This document shows positions 1 to 10,431 of a stretch of 64,000 nucleotides of DNA, piece after piece (position 1 is the stretch's first letter; each line of letters starts with the position of its first letter). Source of the stretch: Coptis chinensis. Its lineage: Eukaryota; Streptophyta; Magnoliopsida; Ranunculales; Ranunculaceae. The notes under the pieces were generated by a model. It was not told where the DNA came from and made no database searches. It saw nothing but the letters and a program-made list of their open reading frames with translations. A program made the position numbers and the translations under genes. The DNA is taken from positions 82,865,001-82,929,000 of the forward strand of contig CM027383.1 of NCBI GenBank assembly GCA_015680905.1, read 5' to 3'.

Positions 1-29
1 TTTAATTAGTTTTTTTTTGTTCAAATTAG

Positions 30-510
30 ATTGTTGGATGTTAAACAAGCACAGAATAAAGAAGGGAAAATTGTTTTGTATGTATCTTGTTTTTGAATAC
101 ATGGACACTGATTTGAAGAAGTTTATGCGGAGTTTTGGTAATAAGGGGGAGATTATTCCGCCTCAGACAATTAAGAATCTCATGTACCAACTTTGCAAAG
201 GAGTTTCTTTTTGCCATGGTCATGGAGTGTTGCATAGGGATCTGAAGCCTCACAATCTTCTCATGGACCCAAAGACAATGATGCTTAAGATAGCCGATCG
301 GTCTTGCTTTCGGCGTTCACTTTGCCAATGAAGAAGTATACCCTTACTACATATAGTCCTGTGACTATAATGTTAAAATTTGTTAGTTAGATAGTAATGT
401 TGAATTTGAGCGATGGTTTCAGATCCTTACTATGTGGTATCGAGCTTTGAAGTGCTTCTTGGAGCCTCTGTGATACTCGATTGATGAACATCCGACATCC
501 CATCTGTATT
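30..510 (+). pseudogene. CDKB2-like cyclin-dependent kinase, broken exon pieces
   Basis: CDKB2 is the plant-specific mitotic cyclin-dependent kinase. The first exon piece starts after an intron-type acceptor (AG at 28-29). It reads [13 protein letters not shown], then in another frame [30 protein letters not shown], the catalytic loop [10 protein letters not shown] and [23 protein letters not shown] favours CDKB2 over CDKB1, which usually has HSHG and PQNLL. A second piece after an AG at 421-422 gives ILTMWYRA and, in a shifted frame, EVLLGA, the activation-segment end. I see a frameshift near 78-82, another where IADLGLA should follow (about 293-300), and a third in the second exon near 452. 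The N lobe, the cyclin-binding helix and the C-terminal lobe are absent. A weak resemblance to the next exon (AEL, about 612) is not secure. Retained introns show it is a DNA-level copy, not a retrocopy. Family identity is secure; function is ruled out by the breaks. Confidence 0.85.
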
Positions 511-1934
511 TTTGGTAATAAATCACTCTTACTTGTAAAAATTGTTTTAATGTGGCTCGTTTGTATGTATGAAATTATTAATGGGTGATACTTTATGTTC
601 TCAATAAATAGCTGAACTCATCATCTTTGGTAAAGCAATTTTCCTTAGAGATTTTGAATGTGACTCATCCACATTTTCAGTTCCTTTTGAGTGCCTTTTT
701 CGTTTTTTTTTCGAGATTTGTTCTTGGTAATGTGTCTAATTCTTACGCATGTTGATTCAGGCTACTTGGTACTGATTTTTCTGTTGCACTATCTAGAGGT
801 ATGTTTTCCAATATATCAGTTAATACTCACATGCAAATGTATGCCTGAAATGACTACTTATGTTCTTTCTTTCTTTTTTTGCTATTTTTTGTATTTTTGT
901 TTACGTAGAATTTGCAAGATTGAGCCAGTTTTGGGATGAGGCTGAAAAAAAACAAAGACATACTTGAAGTTGTGCGGAGTAAATATACAAGTTTTTCTCA
1001 TATCCATAAATTCAATTGGATGCGCTTTCATGTTAAATGCCCATTTCTTATATCGACTTTGGAATATAGGATGACAATTTACCACTCTCTTGATATGGGT
1101 TTTTGTTACCATATCGGTTGATATGGCTCTTTTTCCGATATGTCAGAAGGTGAAGGGGAAAGAGAATTAATTTTGAGACCACGTGTCTTGGATTATTTCA
1201 AGTATAAGCAATGCTATTTACATAACCTTGGAGCTATGATTGGTTTCTTATTAGATGCTAGAGTTTAAAGGTGTGAAGAATTAGGTGATCTTTATCTTGA
1301 GTTGTAATGATCAATAGAAAGATTGAAAATGAAATCTAAAGTTTAACACCTCTATGAAGAAAGTTACCGTTTAGGATTTGTATATAAAGAAGAAGAAAGG
1401 TGAGATCAATAAAGCAGATATGTTTCTTTAAGAACTTTAAATACTGAATTGAGTTTCTTATTAATGATAAACTCCTTAGGAAAAGCAAATTTAAGTTTGA
1501 AGCAATCCTAGTGCTAGATCCCTATGCTAATGGTATGATATGTTCATTTGTTACTTTGTGTGGCATTTTACTCTCCTCTATAGTTAAATAGGTTCTTAGT
1601 ATCGGGAATGAAGTAAAAGACAGAATATCGAAACATCGTCTTGATATACCGAATATTAGGAGCTCTATCAAATACATAGAATTTTTCTTATATTGGAATA
1701 AGTGCGGTGGCTTTGTTGAGGGATTGGGCTAAAGGACCTTTATATATGTTGTCGATGATTTCTAATCTGCTCACTTTTTAATCCATTTACACATTTCATT
1801 TCAACGTCCAAGGCCCATTTCCTTAATTTTTCCCTAAGTGATCGTTTCCACATCATTTCATCTTTGTTGTTGTTTTTTTATATATTTACTTGATGACATT
1901 GATTCTCTTAAAAGGATATGCTTTTATATTGTAG
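511..1934. other. No recognisable gene
   Basis: AT-rich sequence with T-runs typical of plant introns or intergenic DNA. Short open frames here have no recognisable motif. It separates the CDKB2-like piece from the ERG28-like exon. Confidence 0.5.
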
Positions 1935-2139
1935 TGACTGACGTTCATGGAAGAACATTTGGAGTGGACACTTCTGACTTGCACCCTTTGCTTTCTTTGC
2001 GCATTCAACCTTGAGAACAAGCTGTTGTATGCCGTGACCTTCCTATCATTCATCTATGCCTTGGGCCACTTCTTGAGTGAATTTCTAATCTACCATACAA
2101 TGGCCATTGCTAATCTAACAACAATTGGCTTCTTTGCAG
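1935..2139 (+). pseudogene. ERG28-like membrane protein, single broken exon
   Basis: ERG28 is a small ER membrane protein that tethers sterol C-4 demethylation enzymes. The exon follows an acceptor AG at 1933-1934 and ends at a donor (GCAG then GTATGA at 2140). It reads TDVHGRTFGV, then in a shifted frame WTLLTCTLCFLCAFNLENK, FLSFIYALGHFLSE, LIYHTMAIANLTTIGFFAG. This order matches the middle exon of plant ERG28, with two hydrophobic membrane segments. Two bases appear missing near 1957-1960 between GV and WTLL, so the exon cannot be read through. The first exon (N-terminal membrane segment) and last exon are not seen nearby. It lies in the same orientation as the CDKB2-like piece and 3 kb from a CACTA end, which suggests a captured fragment. 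Confidence 0.85.
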
Positions 2140-2159
2140 GTATGAAAATTCCTACTATA

Positions 2160-3420
2160 CCCTGAGGTCATTTTCTTATAACTTGGCTATTCTAATTATG
2201 AAACCTACGTCTCATTAGCCTTTCACCAAGTTGCTGTCTATGGCATTCCATTTGGTCCGACTCTCACCACCCCTGCTTCTTAATCTCATGGCGGGTCATT
2301 TATGATTCAAGATCAATTAGTGCTAGGTCAATGGGGGTTCAACACGGGTCCATTTCGATCTCCAACAATTTGCCATGGGTCTCCATCTCAAATCTCGAGA
2401 TGTATCTCGCACCTTTGGTGCGGATATCCCCCGCCAGTGAATCGTTCTCGAGTTGTGGGGATGTGGTGAAACCCGGGCGAGGGACTAAATGTTACCTTTA
2501 GATCCATAACCCGTTATCGATCGCGAGATGTATGAAAGCAGCAGGATCTCCGCTTCATTTTTACTTCATAAACTAGCTCTATCATTGCTTTCCTCCGCTA
2601 CTATACTACTATTGGGTTCTCGACCGGATCGGGTAAACAACTCGCACAATCGCTAGATCAACCACCCCCAAAATCGATTCCCTCGCCTATCTTTGGTGGC
2701 TCTGCCACTCCGGATGGATCCATCGCTATTGATGCCGCTAGGTCTCTATCTCGATCCGAAGGTATGATGATCGCGGTTATGCATCCGCCCTCGCTACCGA
2801 TGGATGGATCAACATATGCGGCCTATAATGCCACATTGTGGTGGATATGCCACATCGATGGCTAGCTCTTCACCGGGTGCTTGGATATGCAAAAGGTATG
2901 GATCAATATATGATACACCCGGCTTAGATCGGTCTCGATATCCAATCGGATAGGCAACTAGGTATAGGTCTTGGGTATTACGATTGTTAGTTGAAATGAA
3001 TCAATCGGTTATGCGGTCCTATACCTCTAGGCGTAGATCTTTAATAACATGGGTGCCCCGGATCACATTAATCAACGGAATCAACGGGCTTCTTATAGTA
3101 ATGCTTTCGTAGGATCTAATGCTGGTGGTCCCCGATAATGAGATTTGATCGACTAGCTCAATTTGCTTATTCAACAAAATCTACTACTTAGTGAAATGGA
3201 ATGCCGTCAAGTTTAGGATCTCTTTCAGGATGGGGAGTAGTGGAGGAACGTTCCGCGATTCCAGATTTTGAAAACTCTAGCTATTCTTACGGTTCACTAT
3301 CTCCCGCTTCACTATTTTCTTGCTAAGATGGAGTTAGAATAGCCACATCTTGATACCAACATAGATCTAATTTCTACTGCCCTAGCCCAACCTAACATGC
3401 CAAACAAACCTTGGTGGAGC
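2160..3420. other. Unassigned GC-richer block
   Basis: This block is visibly richer in G and C than its surroundings, with many GGAT, CGAT and GGATATGC words, and begins just after the ERG28-like exon's donor. No frame gives a domain I can name. It could be the remains of a retroelement inserted in the ERG28 intron, but I see no terminal repeats to support that. Confidence 0.3.
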
Positions 3421-4811
3421 ACTAAATCATTCGTTCTCTTTATTTCCTCCCTTTACTCATAAAGGAAAGAAAAAGGTTTTGAGCAAGCAACAGGTGGGGC
3501 ACTTCCACACAATTAATTCCTTTTGAGCTTCCACTTATTGGGAAGTAATATATTGTGCATATTTAACTAAGGCACATAAGGTTTGTTTCATTCATAACTT
3601 GCACTAGTACATACATAGCTAGTCATGGAATGAATACTTTATATATATTTTGAGCAATGGAGCACATGACCCTCATTGTTTTTTATAACCCGTTATACTA
3701 ACTCTACAAGAACCATTTGACCGCGTGTCAATGTCTTCACAATTTATCATTATTTGTTGACTTTTTAGGTTTGGTTTTCCCATTGGTGGACTACTTTCGT
3801 ATCGAGTTTGCATTGTGCTTAAGGAATATAAAGCAGGTTAAACAAATCTTTCGTACAACTCTTTCTTACCTTTTTTTTTTATCTACAATTTCTCTGCCCC
3901 CATTTATCTCTGTGTTTGAAAATAATGTCTTGATGACTAGATGCTTCTAGTTGGGTTTGCTCTATATATTATCATTGGACACAAGTGTTAGTTTGAAAAT
4001 TTGAATTTCACTTGGTACAAAGTAGGTCGACCTACTCTATACATTATTATGTTTCGACCCCTTCTTTTTAGAGTTATTTTGGGTTCATGGCTTGCTAGTA
4101 CATGTTGATGCATGACAATATTTTTGGACACAGTCCTAGGTTTATAGAAGTGGTGCTTTTGTTTATATATAAAGTGTTTCAAAGCCTTTTAGAATATCAT
4201 TTTGTTGTCGTTCAATGTGTTGTTCAGTGTGTTGTGTAGGGTATCAATTTGATGGAGGGAAAAGCTAGACCAAAATAATTGCTCCCCAATCAAATGACCA
4301 TGCTCACCTCAAGCTCCTCGTCAAGGTAAAAGCTTAAAATTCCACCCTCCATTTTCTCATTTATTCAACTTCTTACTTCTTTTAGGTGGATTTTCAAATA
4401 TTTAATTAATTGCATGAGTTTAATTAGTAATATTGTATTTCTAAGTTCATTATTTGTTTTGTGAATTTTTAGGAATTAGATGGACTTTGTGGAGACTAGG
4501 ATTTATAGTGAGTGAAGCCATCACCAATACTTGGGTATTGCAATGATTCGAGATTGTTTGGAAAGTCGTATTGAATATGTTACTCTTATTTGTAAATATG
4601 AATTTGTAACTCTTAGAAAATATTTTGAAGTTATATTGCATATATGGTTTAACAAATATTTTATTTTATTTTTTTTCAGTCTTTTGCTTGTGTTTGCTAT
4701 TATTTACTTGTCAAATGGTATGAAAATTCAATGCGGACTTTATCATGGAATTGAGATGTTTGTTTTAATATAGAAATGAGATGTTTGTTTCAATATTGAA
4801 CAAATAGTTTC

Positions 4812-4813
<2 letters not shown>
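3421..4813. other. No recognisable gene
   Basis: AT-rich DNA with short open frames that lack motifs. It may be the interior of the CACTA element whose end lies at 5156. Confidence 0.4.

Positions 4814-4857
<44 letters not shown>
4814..4857. repeat. (TA)n microsatellite
   Basis: An uninterrupted run of TA dinucleotides of about 20 units sits immediately inside the subterminal repeat zone of the CACTA end. Confidence 0.95.
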
Positions 4858-5156
4858 TAACGGTTTGGCATAAACCGTAGTGTTTAGTATAACTATATAC
4901 CACAGTATTATAACACATACACTAATATAAACCACGGTTTCAATAGCTTATATGCCATGGTTATGTTGACAACTGTGGTATATAATGGGCATTACAAACC
5001 ACGGTTCTTTGAAAACCGTGATATCCAATTAAACATATATACCACGTTTTGCTATTATTATATACCACACCACCTATTGTCACGGTTGTATAACAGTGGT
5101 AAATATTTTTATACCACACTTAAAAACAGTGGTATAAGTGTCATTCTGTAGTAGTG
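4858..5156. mobile_element. CACTA (En/Spm) transposon terminus with subterminal repeats
   Basis: The block ends ATTCTGTAGTAGTG at 5143-5156, the reverse complement of CACTACTACAGAAT, a CACTA-type terminus. For about 300 bp inside it carries many copies, in both orientations, of a short word related to ACCGTGGTATA or TATACCACGG, as expected of transposase-binding subterminal repeats. The partner end is not visible to the left, so the element either starts outside the window or is truncated. The terminus differs at only a couple of positions from that of the complete CACTA element at 33600 (CACTACACCAGAAT). No transposase is seen. Confidence 0.75.
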
Positions 5157-5159
5157 CGA

Positions 5160-5345
5160 TCTCTAATTTATGGATATGTATAGTGGGATTTTTTTATATT
5201 GGGGCGTCTGTAAATATCATGGATATATCTACAAATATCAACAAACTCTGTGTGGGTATTTTTACTGCAAATATCGTGGATATATCACCATATATCACGA
5301 TACATCCACCAATATATATCCACAGATATCATCAATATTTTAATT
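5160..5345. repeat. AT-rich segment with repeated ATATC/GATAT words
   Basis: Repeated words such as GGATATATC, AAATATC and ATATCACGAT in both orientations form imperfect palindromes. A similar segment lies at about 5935-6150. It may be a degenerate MITE; no target duplication was found. Confidence 0.35.
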
Positions 5346-5531
5346 AAATGTGAAGATATTTTTAATATGAGCAACTCTAGTGTTCAAAAATGCTAACTAA
5401 TTTATTTACACATATTTAGGATTGTTATATATCTCATGAAATCATGTTTTGAATTCTGAATACAAGTTCAAATATAAGCTCAAGATTCATGGTGCTCTTA
5501 GAACCGGGAGAAAAAAGATTTAATGTCTTTG

Positions 5532-5608
5532 TCTTTGCAAGAATTTGAGTTTGGAACATTGATGTTTGTCTTTGCAAGAATTTGAGTTTGGAACATTGGT
5601 GTTTCTCT
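5532..5608. repeat. Tandem duplication, about 38-bp unit
   Basis: Two nearly identical adjacent copies of a unit running from GTCTTTGCAAG to GGAACATTG lie side by side. The first copy is preceded by a further GTCTTT. Confidence 0.8.
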
Positions 5609-5934
5609 TTGTAATGTAATTAGACCCAGCGCAGACCTCAACCCGGCAAAGAGATAGGGTTACCAGGTTGAATTGTACAAATTAATATATATATAATAAT
5701 AGATTGGTCCATGAATATTAATGTTGCTCATCTCTAGTAGTTAGTGGGTCTACCATTTTCGGAAGAAACTTAGGTTTAATCCCTCCCACAAAATTTAATG
5801 GTTATTAAAAATTCCATTTTGTTAAGTTTAACTTCCATACACTTTATGAATAATTTGAGAGTCAAAATTTACATAACAAGTTAGTTGCACTAATGGTAGG
5901 CATGGGAGCAAAAAAAGTTTATATTTAGAAAAGG

Positions 5935-6150
5935 TGTAGAATAGGTTCAATTGATATTTTGTTGATATATCAATGATATATTGCGAGAAACTCAACTATT
6001 TGGTGATATATTGACATATCTTTCATATGGTTGATATATCAACGGTAAATATTGGCGATATTTACTGTTGAATATGTTGATGACACTATATCGTGATATG
6101 TATATATCTTTGCTTGATTTTTCAATATTTATCGCAAAATATCGCGATAG
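5935..6150. repeat. Palindrome-rich GATATATC segment
   Basis: Many GATATATCA and TGATATATC words in both orientations, ending ATCGCGATAG, give strong self-complementarity. It is related in wording to 5160-5345. Probably a MITE remnant; borders not defined. Confidence 0.35.
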
Positions 6151-6760
6151 TTTGTACTATGCCTGATCTATAAGAATTTAGTGACTGCAAGTATATATTG
6201 TGAGGCAATACAGTTAACCTGTTTGTGTGTTTGCTGCGGACGTGATTTAAGTTACAAGTATCGATGTACGTGCAGTCACACTCGTAGTTCAAGCAATTGA
6301 TCATATGTTGGATTTTAGAGCCACCCGAGAACAACTAATCATGTAAGATTGCAAGTCCTCATGGATGAAGCTCACAAGCAGATCGTGTAAATACTTCTAC
6401 ATTAGGTAAAAAACAACTATATTTGCTAGCGTTAACTTAAACAATACAGAGCCTCAGCTCCAAATAATCAAATCATATGTTTAGTTTATTAAGTTGTCAT
6501 AAACCAACCATGAAGGGCCACAACCAGACGTGAACAGTAACGACTTAAGAAAAACAAACAAATAAGTCTCGAAATTATTTGTATTCCCTGCAATATATTT
6601 ATAAATGTCTTCAAAATGTATCACGAACTTTTATAAAAGAGATGAAAATACCAAAAAATTGGTGCCAAATTAATATATGGCATGGATTTCAGTTCTCAAT
6701 TAGTCACTTTCATGATGATAGAAATACATCTCTATTCCCTAGATGTTGAACTCCTTCAAT

Positions 6761-7065
6761 TAAGGGTGGAATTTGACCCGAGTAGTTCGAGCTCAGCTCG
6801 TTAAACTTGGCTCGAGCTTGGTCATTTAGTTAAATGAGCCAAATTTGAACTTGAGTCTATATTATAACTCGTGTAACAAACAAATTTTATGAAACTCAAC
6901 TTAATAAGCTCAAATAACATATTTGTAGTGTAAAATAACCGAGCTATTTAGGCTCGTTCATATAATATATTAGCCAAGTTTGAGTTTATTTAAAATCTTG
7001 CTAAATAAACGAGCCGAGTTTGAGCATAGTAAAGCTTGGCTTGATTAGCTCGAATTCCACCCTTA
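6761..7065. mobile_element. hAT-type MITE with perfect 8-bp target duplication
   Basis: A 305-bp element with inverted termini TAAGGGTGGAATT at the left and AATTCCACCCTTA at the right. It is flanked on both sides by CCTTCAAT (6753-6760 and 7066-7073). An 8-bp duplication is the hallmark of the hAT superfamily. The interior repeats GAGCTCAGCTCG and CTCGAGC-type words and has no coding capacity. It is non-autonomous and complete-looking. Confidence 0.9.
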
Positions 7066-7141
7066 CCTTCAATGGCCGACATATAGTAGATAGTAGTATA
7101 TATATTCTTTCTACGATTTTTATTGATCAAATTAAGTAAAA

Positions 7142-7425
7142 TCTATATAACAAAGAAGATAATTGTGGAGGCCGTGGGGCCTTCGTCCTACGGCTCTAAT
7201 AGTCTAATCCTGCTTTTTGGGCTTATGACGTAGATGAATGTGGGGTTATCTGGTGGTATACTGTTTTAGTAATCTCAAACAAGTCCATAGGATCTATCTC
7301 CTCTTTTGTTTTCTTCTTGAAACAAACCACTTCTTTTGTTTTCTTCTCCAAACACCGCCTTTATCACTCCTCGCCTTAGCGTCGAAAATGCGCGTATCTG
7401 TGTCATATGGCATGGGCAAATACTA
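7142..7425 (+). mobile_element. Small non-autonomous Helitron
   Basis: The 5' end TCTATATAACAAAGAAG follows an A (7141). The same start is seen in two other Helitrons in this window (minus strand at 24515 and plus strand at 47485). The 3' end carries the local Helitron signature: GTATCTGTGTC, a hairpin around CATATG, then GGGCAAATACTA, with T following. Insertion between A and T without target duplication fits the rolling-circle mechanism. There is no Rep or helicase; at 284 bp it depends on autonomous relatives such as those at 25-33.6 kb and 47.5-58.2 kb. Confidence 0.8.
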
Positions 7426-7430
7426 TTCTA

Positions 7431-7700
7431 TCTAATAAAACAGAAATGAGTAAGGAAACAAATTCCATATCATAAGGTGAGACTTGGTCGGAACACCCCT
7501 AATCATAGCCACTAAAAAATTGTGAGGGATTAGTTAAAAAGGTTTTTTGGGGTGAGTTACAAAGTCTTTCTCACCTCATCCACCCCACACAAAAAATTCA
7601 ACAATTAATTGAACTTTTATAGGCTGGAAACATGAGCATGAACTCATTTTTAAAAAAAAATAGTAATATAGGGGGGTGGGGGGTGGTATTCTAAATTAAT
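7431..7700 (+). mobile_element. 5' part of a second small Helitron
   Basis: It begins TCTAATAAAACAG after an A, only five bases from the 3' end of the Helitron at 7142-7425. Its first ~250 bp match the minus-strand Helitron at 24516-24993 in order and spacing: a CATAAGGTGAGAC block, TAGCCACTAAAAAATT, a GGGGTGAGTT block and a CACCCCACAC block. No 3' end is visible, so it is a 5' fragment or its end has decayed. The right border is approximate. Confidence 0.65.
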
Positions 7701-8500
7701 ATAAAATAACGTAAAGTAAAAAAAATAAAATTTTGTGAAAATAAATAAATAAAAAGATAGGGGATTGAGAATGCAGAGGGGAATTTTTTGGGGCGCCTAA
7801 TTTTCTTTTTGGGTCTTGATTTTTTTTTTTTAAAAATTTGTTTGTGGAAATATAATTAAGTTTTTTGTTATTTATTTATTATTATTTTGAGATTTAGTTA
7901 TTTAATTAGATAAATTTATTATTTGTTTATATATTTTTATTTTTATTTTTTATTTTTTGGAAAAAAATATATAATTTGGATGCCACTTGAGATATGAGAT
8001 ATGAGATATGAGATATAGAGACTATAGAGAGTTATTAAGGAGTCTCTAAATAGATTTTTTTTGTTACATCCAAATGTGATGGCTCCAGACGTCGAGTTCA
8101 AATTTCTTCAAATTATTAAGAAGGAATCCAATCATTTTTTGGAAACGTTTTTAAGAGTTTTAACGGTGATTAGATTCCACTTCGTTACTAAAAATAAAAA
8201 TCCACTTCGTCCAAAAAAAAATCTGTTATCAAGTCCCCCACCACTAGTAGTCCACTTCTCTCTCATTTTTCAGCCGCTAAACCGTTATTCACTTCATTAA
8301 ACCAGCTAAACCAGCTAAGCTAGATTTCGTAACCTACTAACATACACCAATTTGAACTTATCTAATTAACGACAAAAATTGTAGGACATAATGTCCGTTG
8401 ATCTAGATAGTCTATCTGCATTAAATTTGGATTGTTTGACGTAGCACTAGCCAGTTTGACTAGCCACGCGTTAAAAATTCAATGGTTATGTAGACCTTCC
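7701..8500. other. AT-rich stretch without a gene, with a GAGATAT repeat
   Basis: Poly-T and poly-A rich DNA. About four tandem copies of GAGATAT lie near 7989-8018. No coding region recognised. Confidence 0.6.
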
Positions 8501-9783
8501 GCCACGTTCCAGTTACGGCGGCGGATAAAAAGTTGATAACGGCAAGTGATTTATTAGCACGATGGATGCGTGAAATGGGTAATGTGGTGGGTCATGCACA
8601 TGCATAATTAACACTAGCATGATGCACGTGCATACACACGTGTTTATGATACTTGGTTCTTTAGGCCAAGCTAATTGTATAAGTATTAGCATATTTAAAA
8701 GGTGCAAGTATGTATATGTTCATGATTTTGGTAACTGTCAGTCTATGTTTAAATTGATCTTGGTGAAAATTGTAAATCAAGATATGTTAGGGGAGTTGAA
8801 AAACCATATATACCAATGCAAAAGAACCAAGTATCAGATAAATATACAGATGCAAAATATCACATACACAGTAGTCAGTAAAGAATGCATAAGAAAATAA
8901 AAATTGCCCCATAGCATGTAACATAGTTGATAGCAAAAATTGTCCCATAGAACGCATAAGAAAATAAAAATTGCCCCATAGCATGTCTTGAGATTGCCAA
9001 GTTTCTGCTGAGGTTACTCCAAAAAACTTATAAGTCTATTACAACTCCAAACAAAAATTTGAAAAAGGAAGTCCAATGCTTGGGACTTTATCTTTTTGTT
9101 GCTAATCCAGCTTATCTGATTCATTTCTCAGCTTTCTCATCAGTACCAAATTATTTTATATAATAATTATCTTGTCTAGCTACAACTTTCCAACAGAACT
9201 ACAAGTATCTTTGCTTCTAACCTCTTAGGTACTCAGCTTCAAAGGTACCTTCTCACTCACCATTTTATCTGAAGTATCCATAATCCTTAATGTAGTTGCA
9301 ACAGTTCTATTGCATGCTTTCCTATGAAAAGCACCACTGCACCAACATGATTTTTAGACCAATCATGATGATAATATGACCTTATATATTTATTGCAACA
9401 CTAAGTTGAAAGTATCTCAAGACTTGAACAAAAGCTAAAAAAATATGCATTGGGGAGAGAGAACTAATATTGAAAAAAGGCCGCTACTCCTCACCCTCAT
9501 GAATATAATCTTTTACTGAAACAGAATCCATAAATTTTTACTATTGAAATTAAACAAAATTGAAAGTAATTTTTTATTTTGTAAATTTTTCCTTTGACTT
9601 TTTTAAATTGGTGCTAAGTATGTACTAATACCATCAAAACATTATTAATGTCTCTATGAGTATCATGGTTCTCATATATAGCAGTAAGCTAAAGCTTTCA
9701 TAACTAAGAAAGGAGGAACTCAGGCTGATTTTAAGAAACTATTCCCACCGCTATAAGGAGTTTGAAAGGCTTACAAATGACCA
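8501..9783. other. Intergenic, with a partial tandem duplication at 8883-8985
   Basis: The segment with GCATAAGAAAATAAAAATTG and GCCCCATAGCATGT occurs twice, at about 8886-8921 and 8951-8986, with a related CAAAAATTGTCCCATAG between them. No gene recognised in the rest. Confidence 0.5.
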
Positions 9784-10091
9784 TTGTATATAGTCGTTGT
9801 AGAAGGATCAAGTTGTGTCATACCTTGTGACAATGAATTCAACATACAGACATTTGGGAAATTAGATATGAGCACAAATAATCAAGATGTTTTGTTTAAC
9901 CAATGCATGGTTACAATCCTGATCGAGAAACTGAAAGTTGATAACAAAAAAATGATACAATGGCACAATACCCCCATTTCTACCTCTTTGCGCAATATAA
10001 ATGGTTCTTCTCTATATCATGTAATAACTGTTTTTATCTATCCCATTTATTCCTCAAATTTTTATGTGATAAAACCCTACCATCTCCTTCT

Positions 10092-10400
10092 CTAGACTTT
10101 ACCATCGATCGCGACTTCACCCCCCATTTCTTCTATACCAGTTGAAATGCTTAATTTATTCAAACCACCCTCTACATCTGTTTTATCTTTTATCAATAGT
10201 ATTTGAAATGCTCCACTATCCAACTCAGTATTATATGACTCACGCGGATAAGTAACCCTCTTTCTAGACCTCCTCTTATAATCATTCCTTCCATTCCCCC
10301 TCAGTTCCATTCTCTAAATTCTCATTCTGTCCAAGCCCATAAGGTTTAACATTATGACCAACGCTTTCGGAAAAAACCTCGCCAAAGGTAAACCATTTTC
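10092..10400 (-). pseudogene. Unrecognised coding-like fragment
   Basis: On the minus strand a frame rich in charged residues reads RRSRKRVTYPRESYNTELD, then ISTGIEEMGGEVAIDGKV. Just upstream another frame reads GEVFSESVGHNVKPYGLGQ and then NLENGTEG. The two look like parts of one protein interrupted by a frameshift near 10280-10290. I do not recognise the family. It lies immediately outside the long-inverted-repeat element at 10432. Confidence 0.4.
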
Positions 10401-10431
10401 GGTCTGAAACAATTAAGGACTATCTCTATCA

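Noticed and set aside
691-1121. Hydrophobic and basic short frames between the CDKB2 and ERG28 pieces
   Set aside because: T-rich low-complexity DNA; no recognisable family and no splice context.
8513-8707. Small frames around ACGTGCATACACACGTG near 8625
   Set aside because: The CACGTG words are G-box-like, but there is no gene nearby to regulate.
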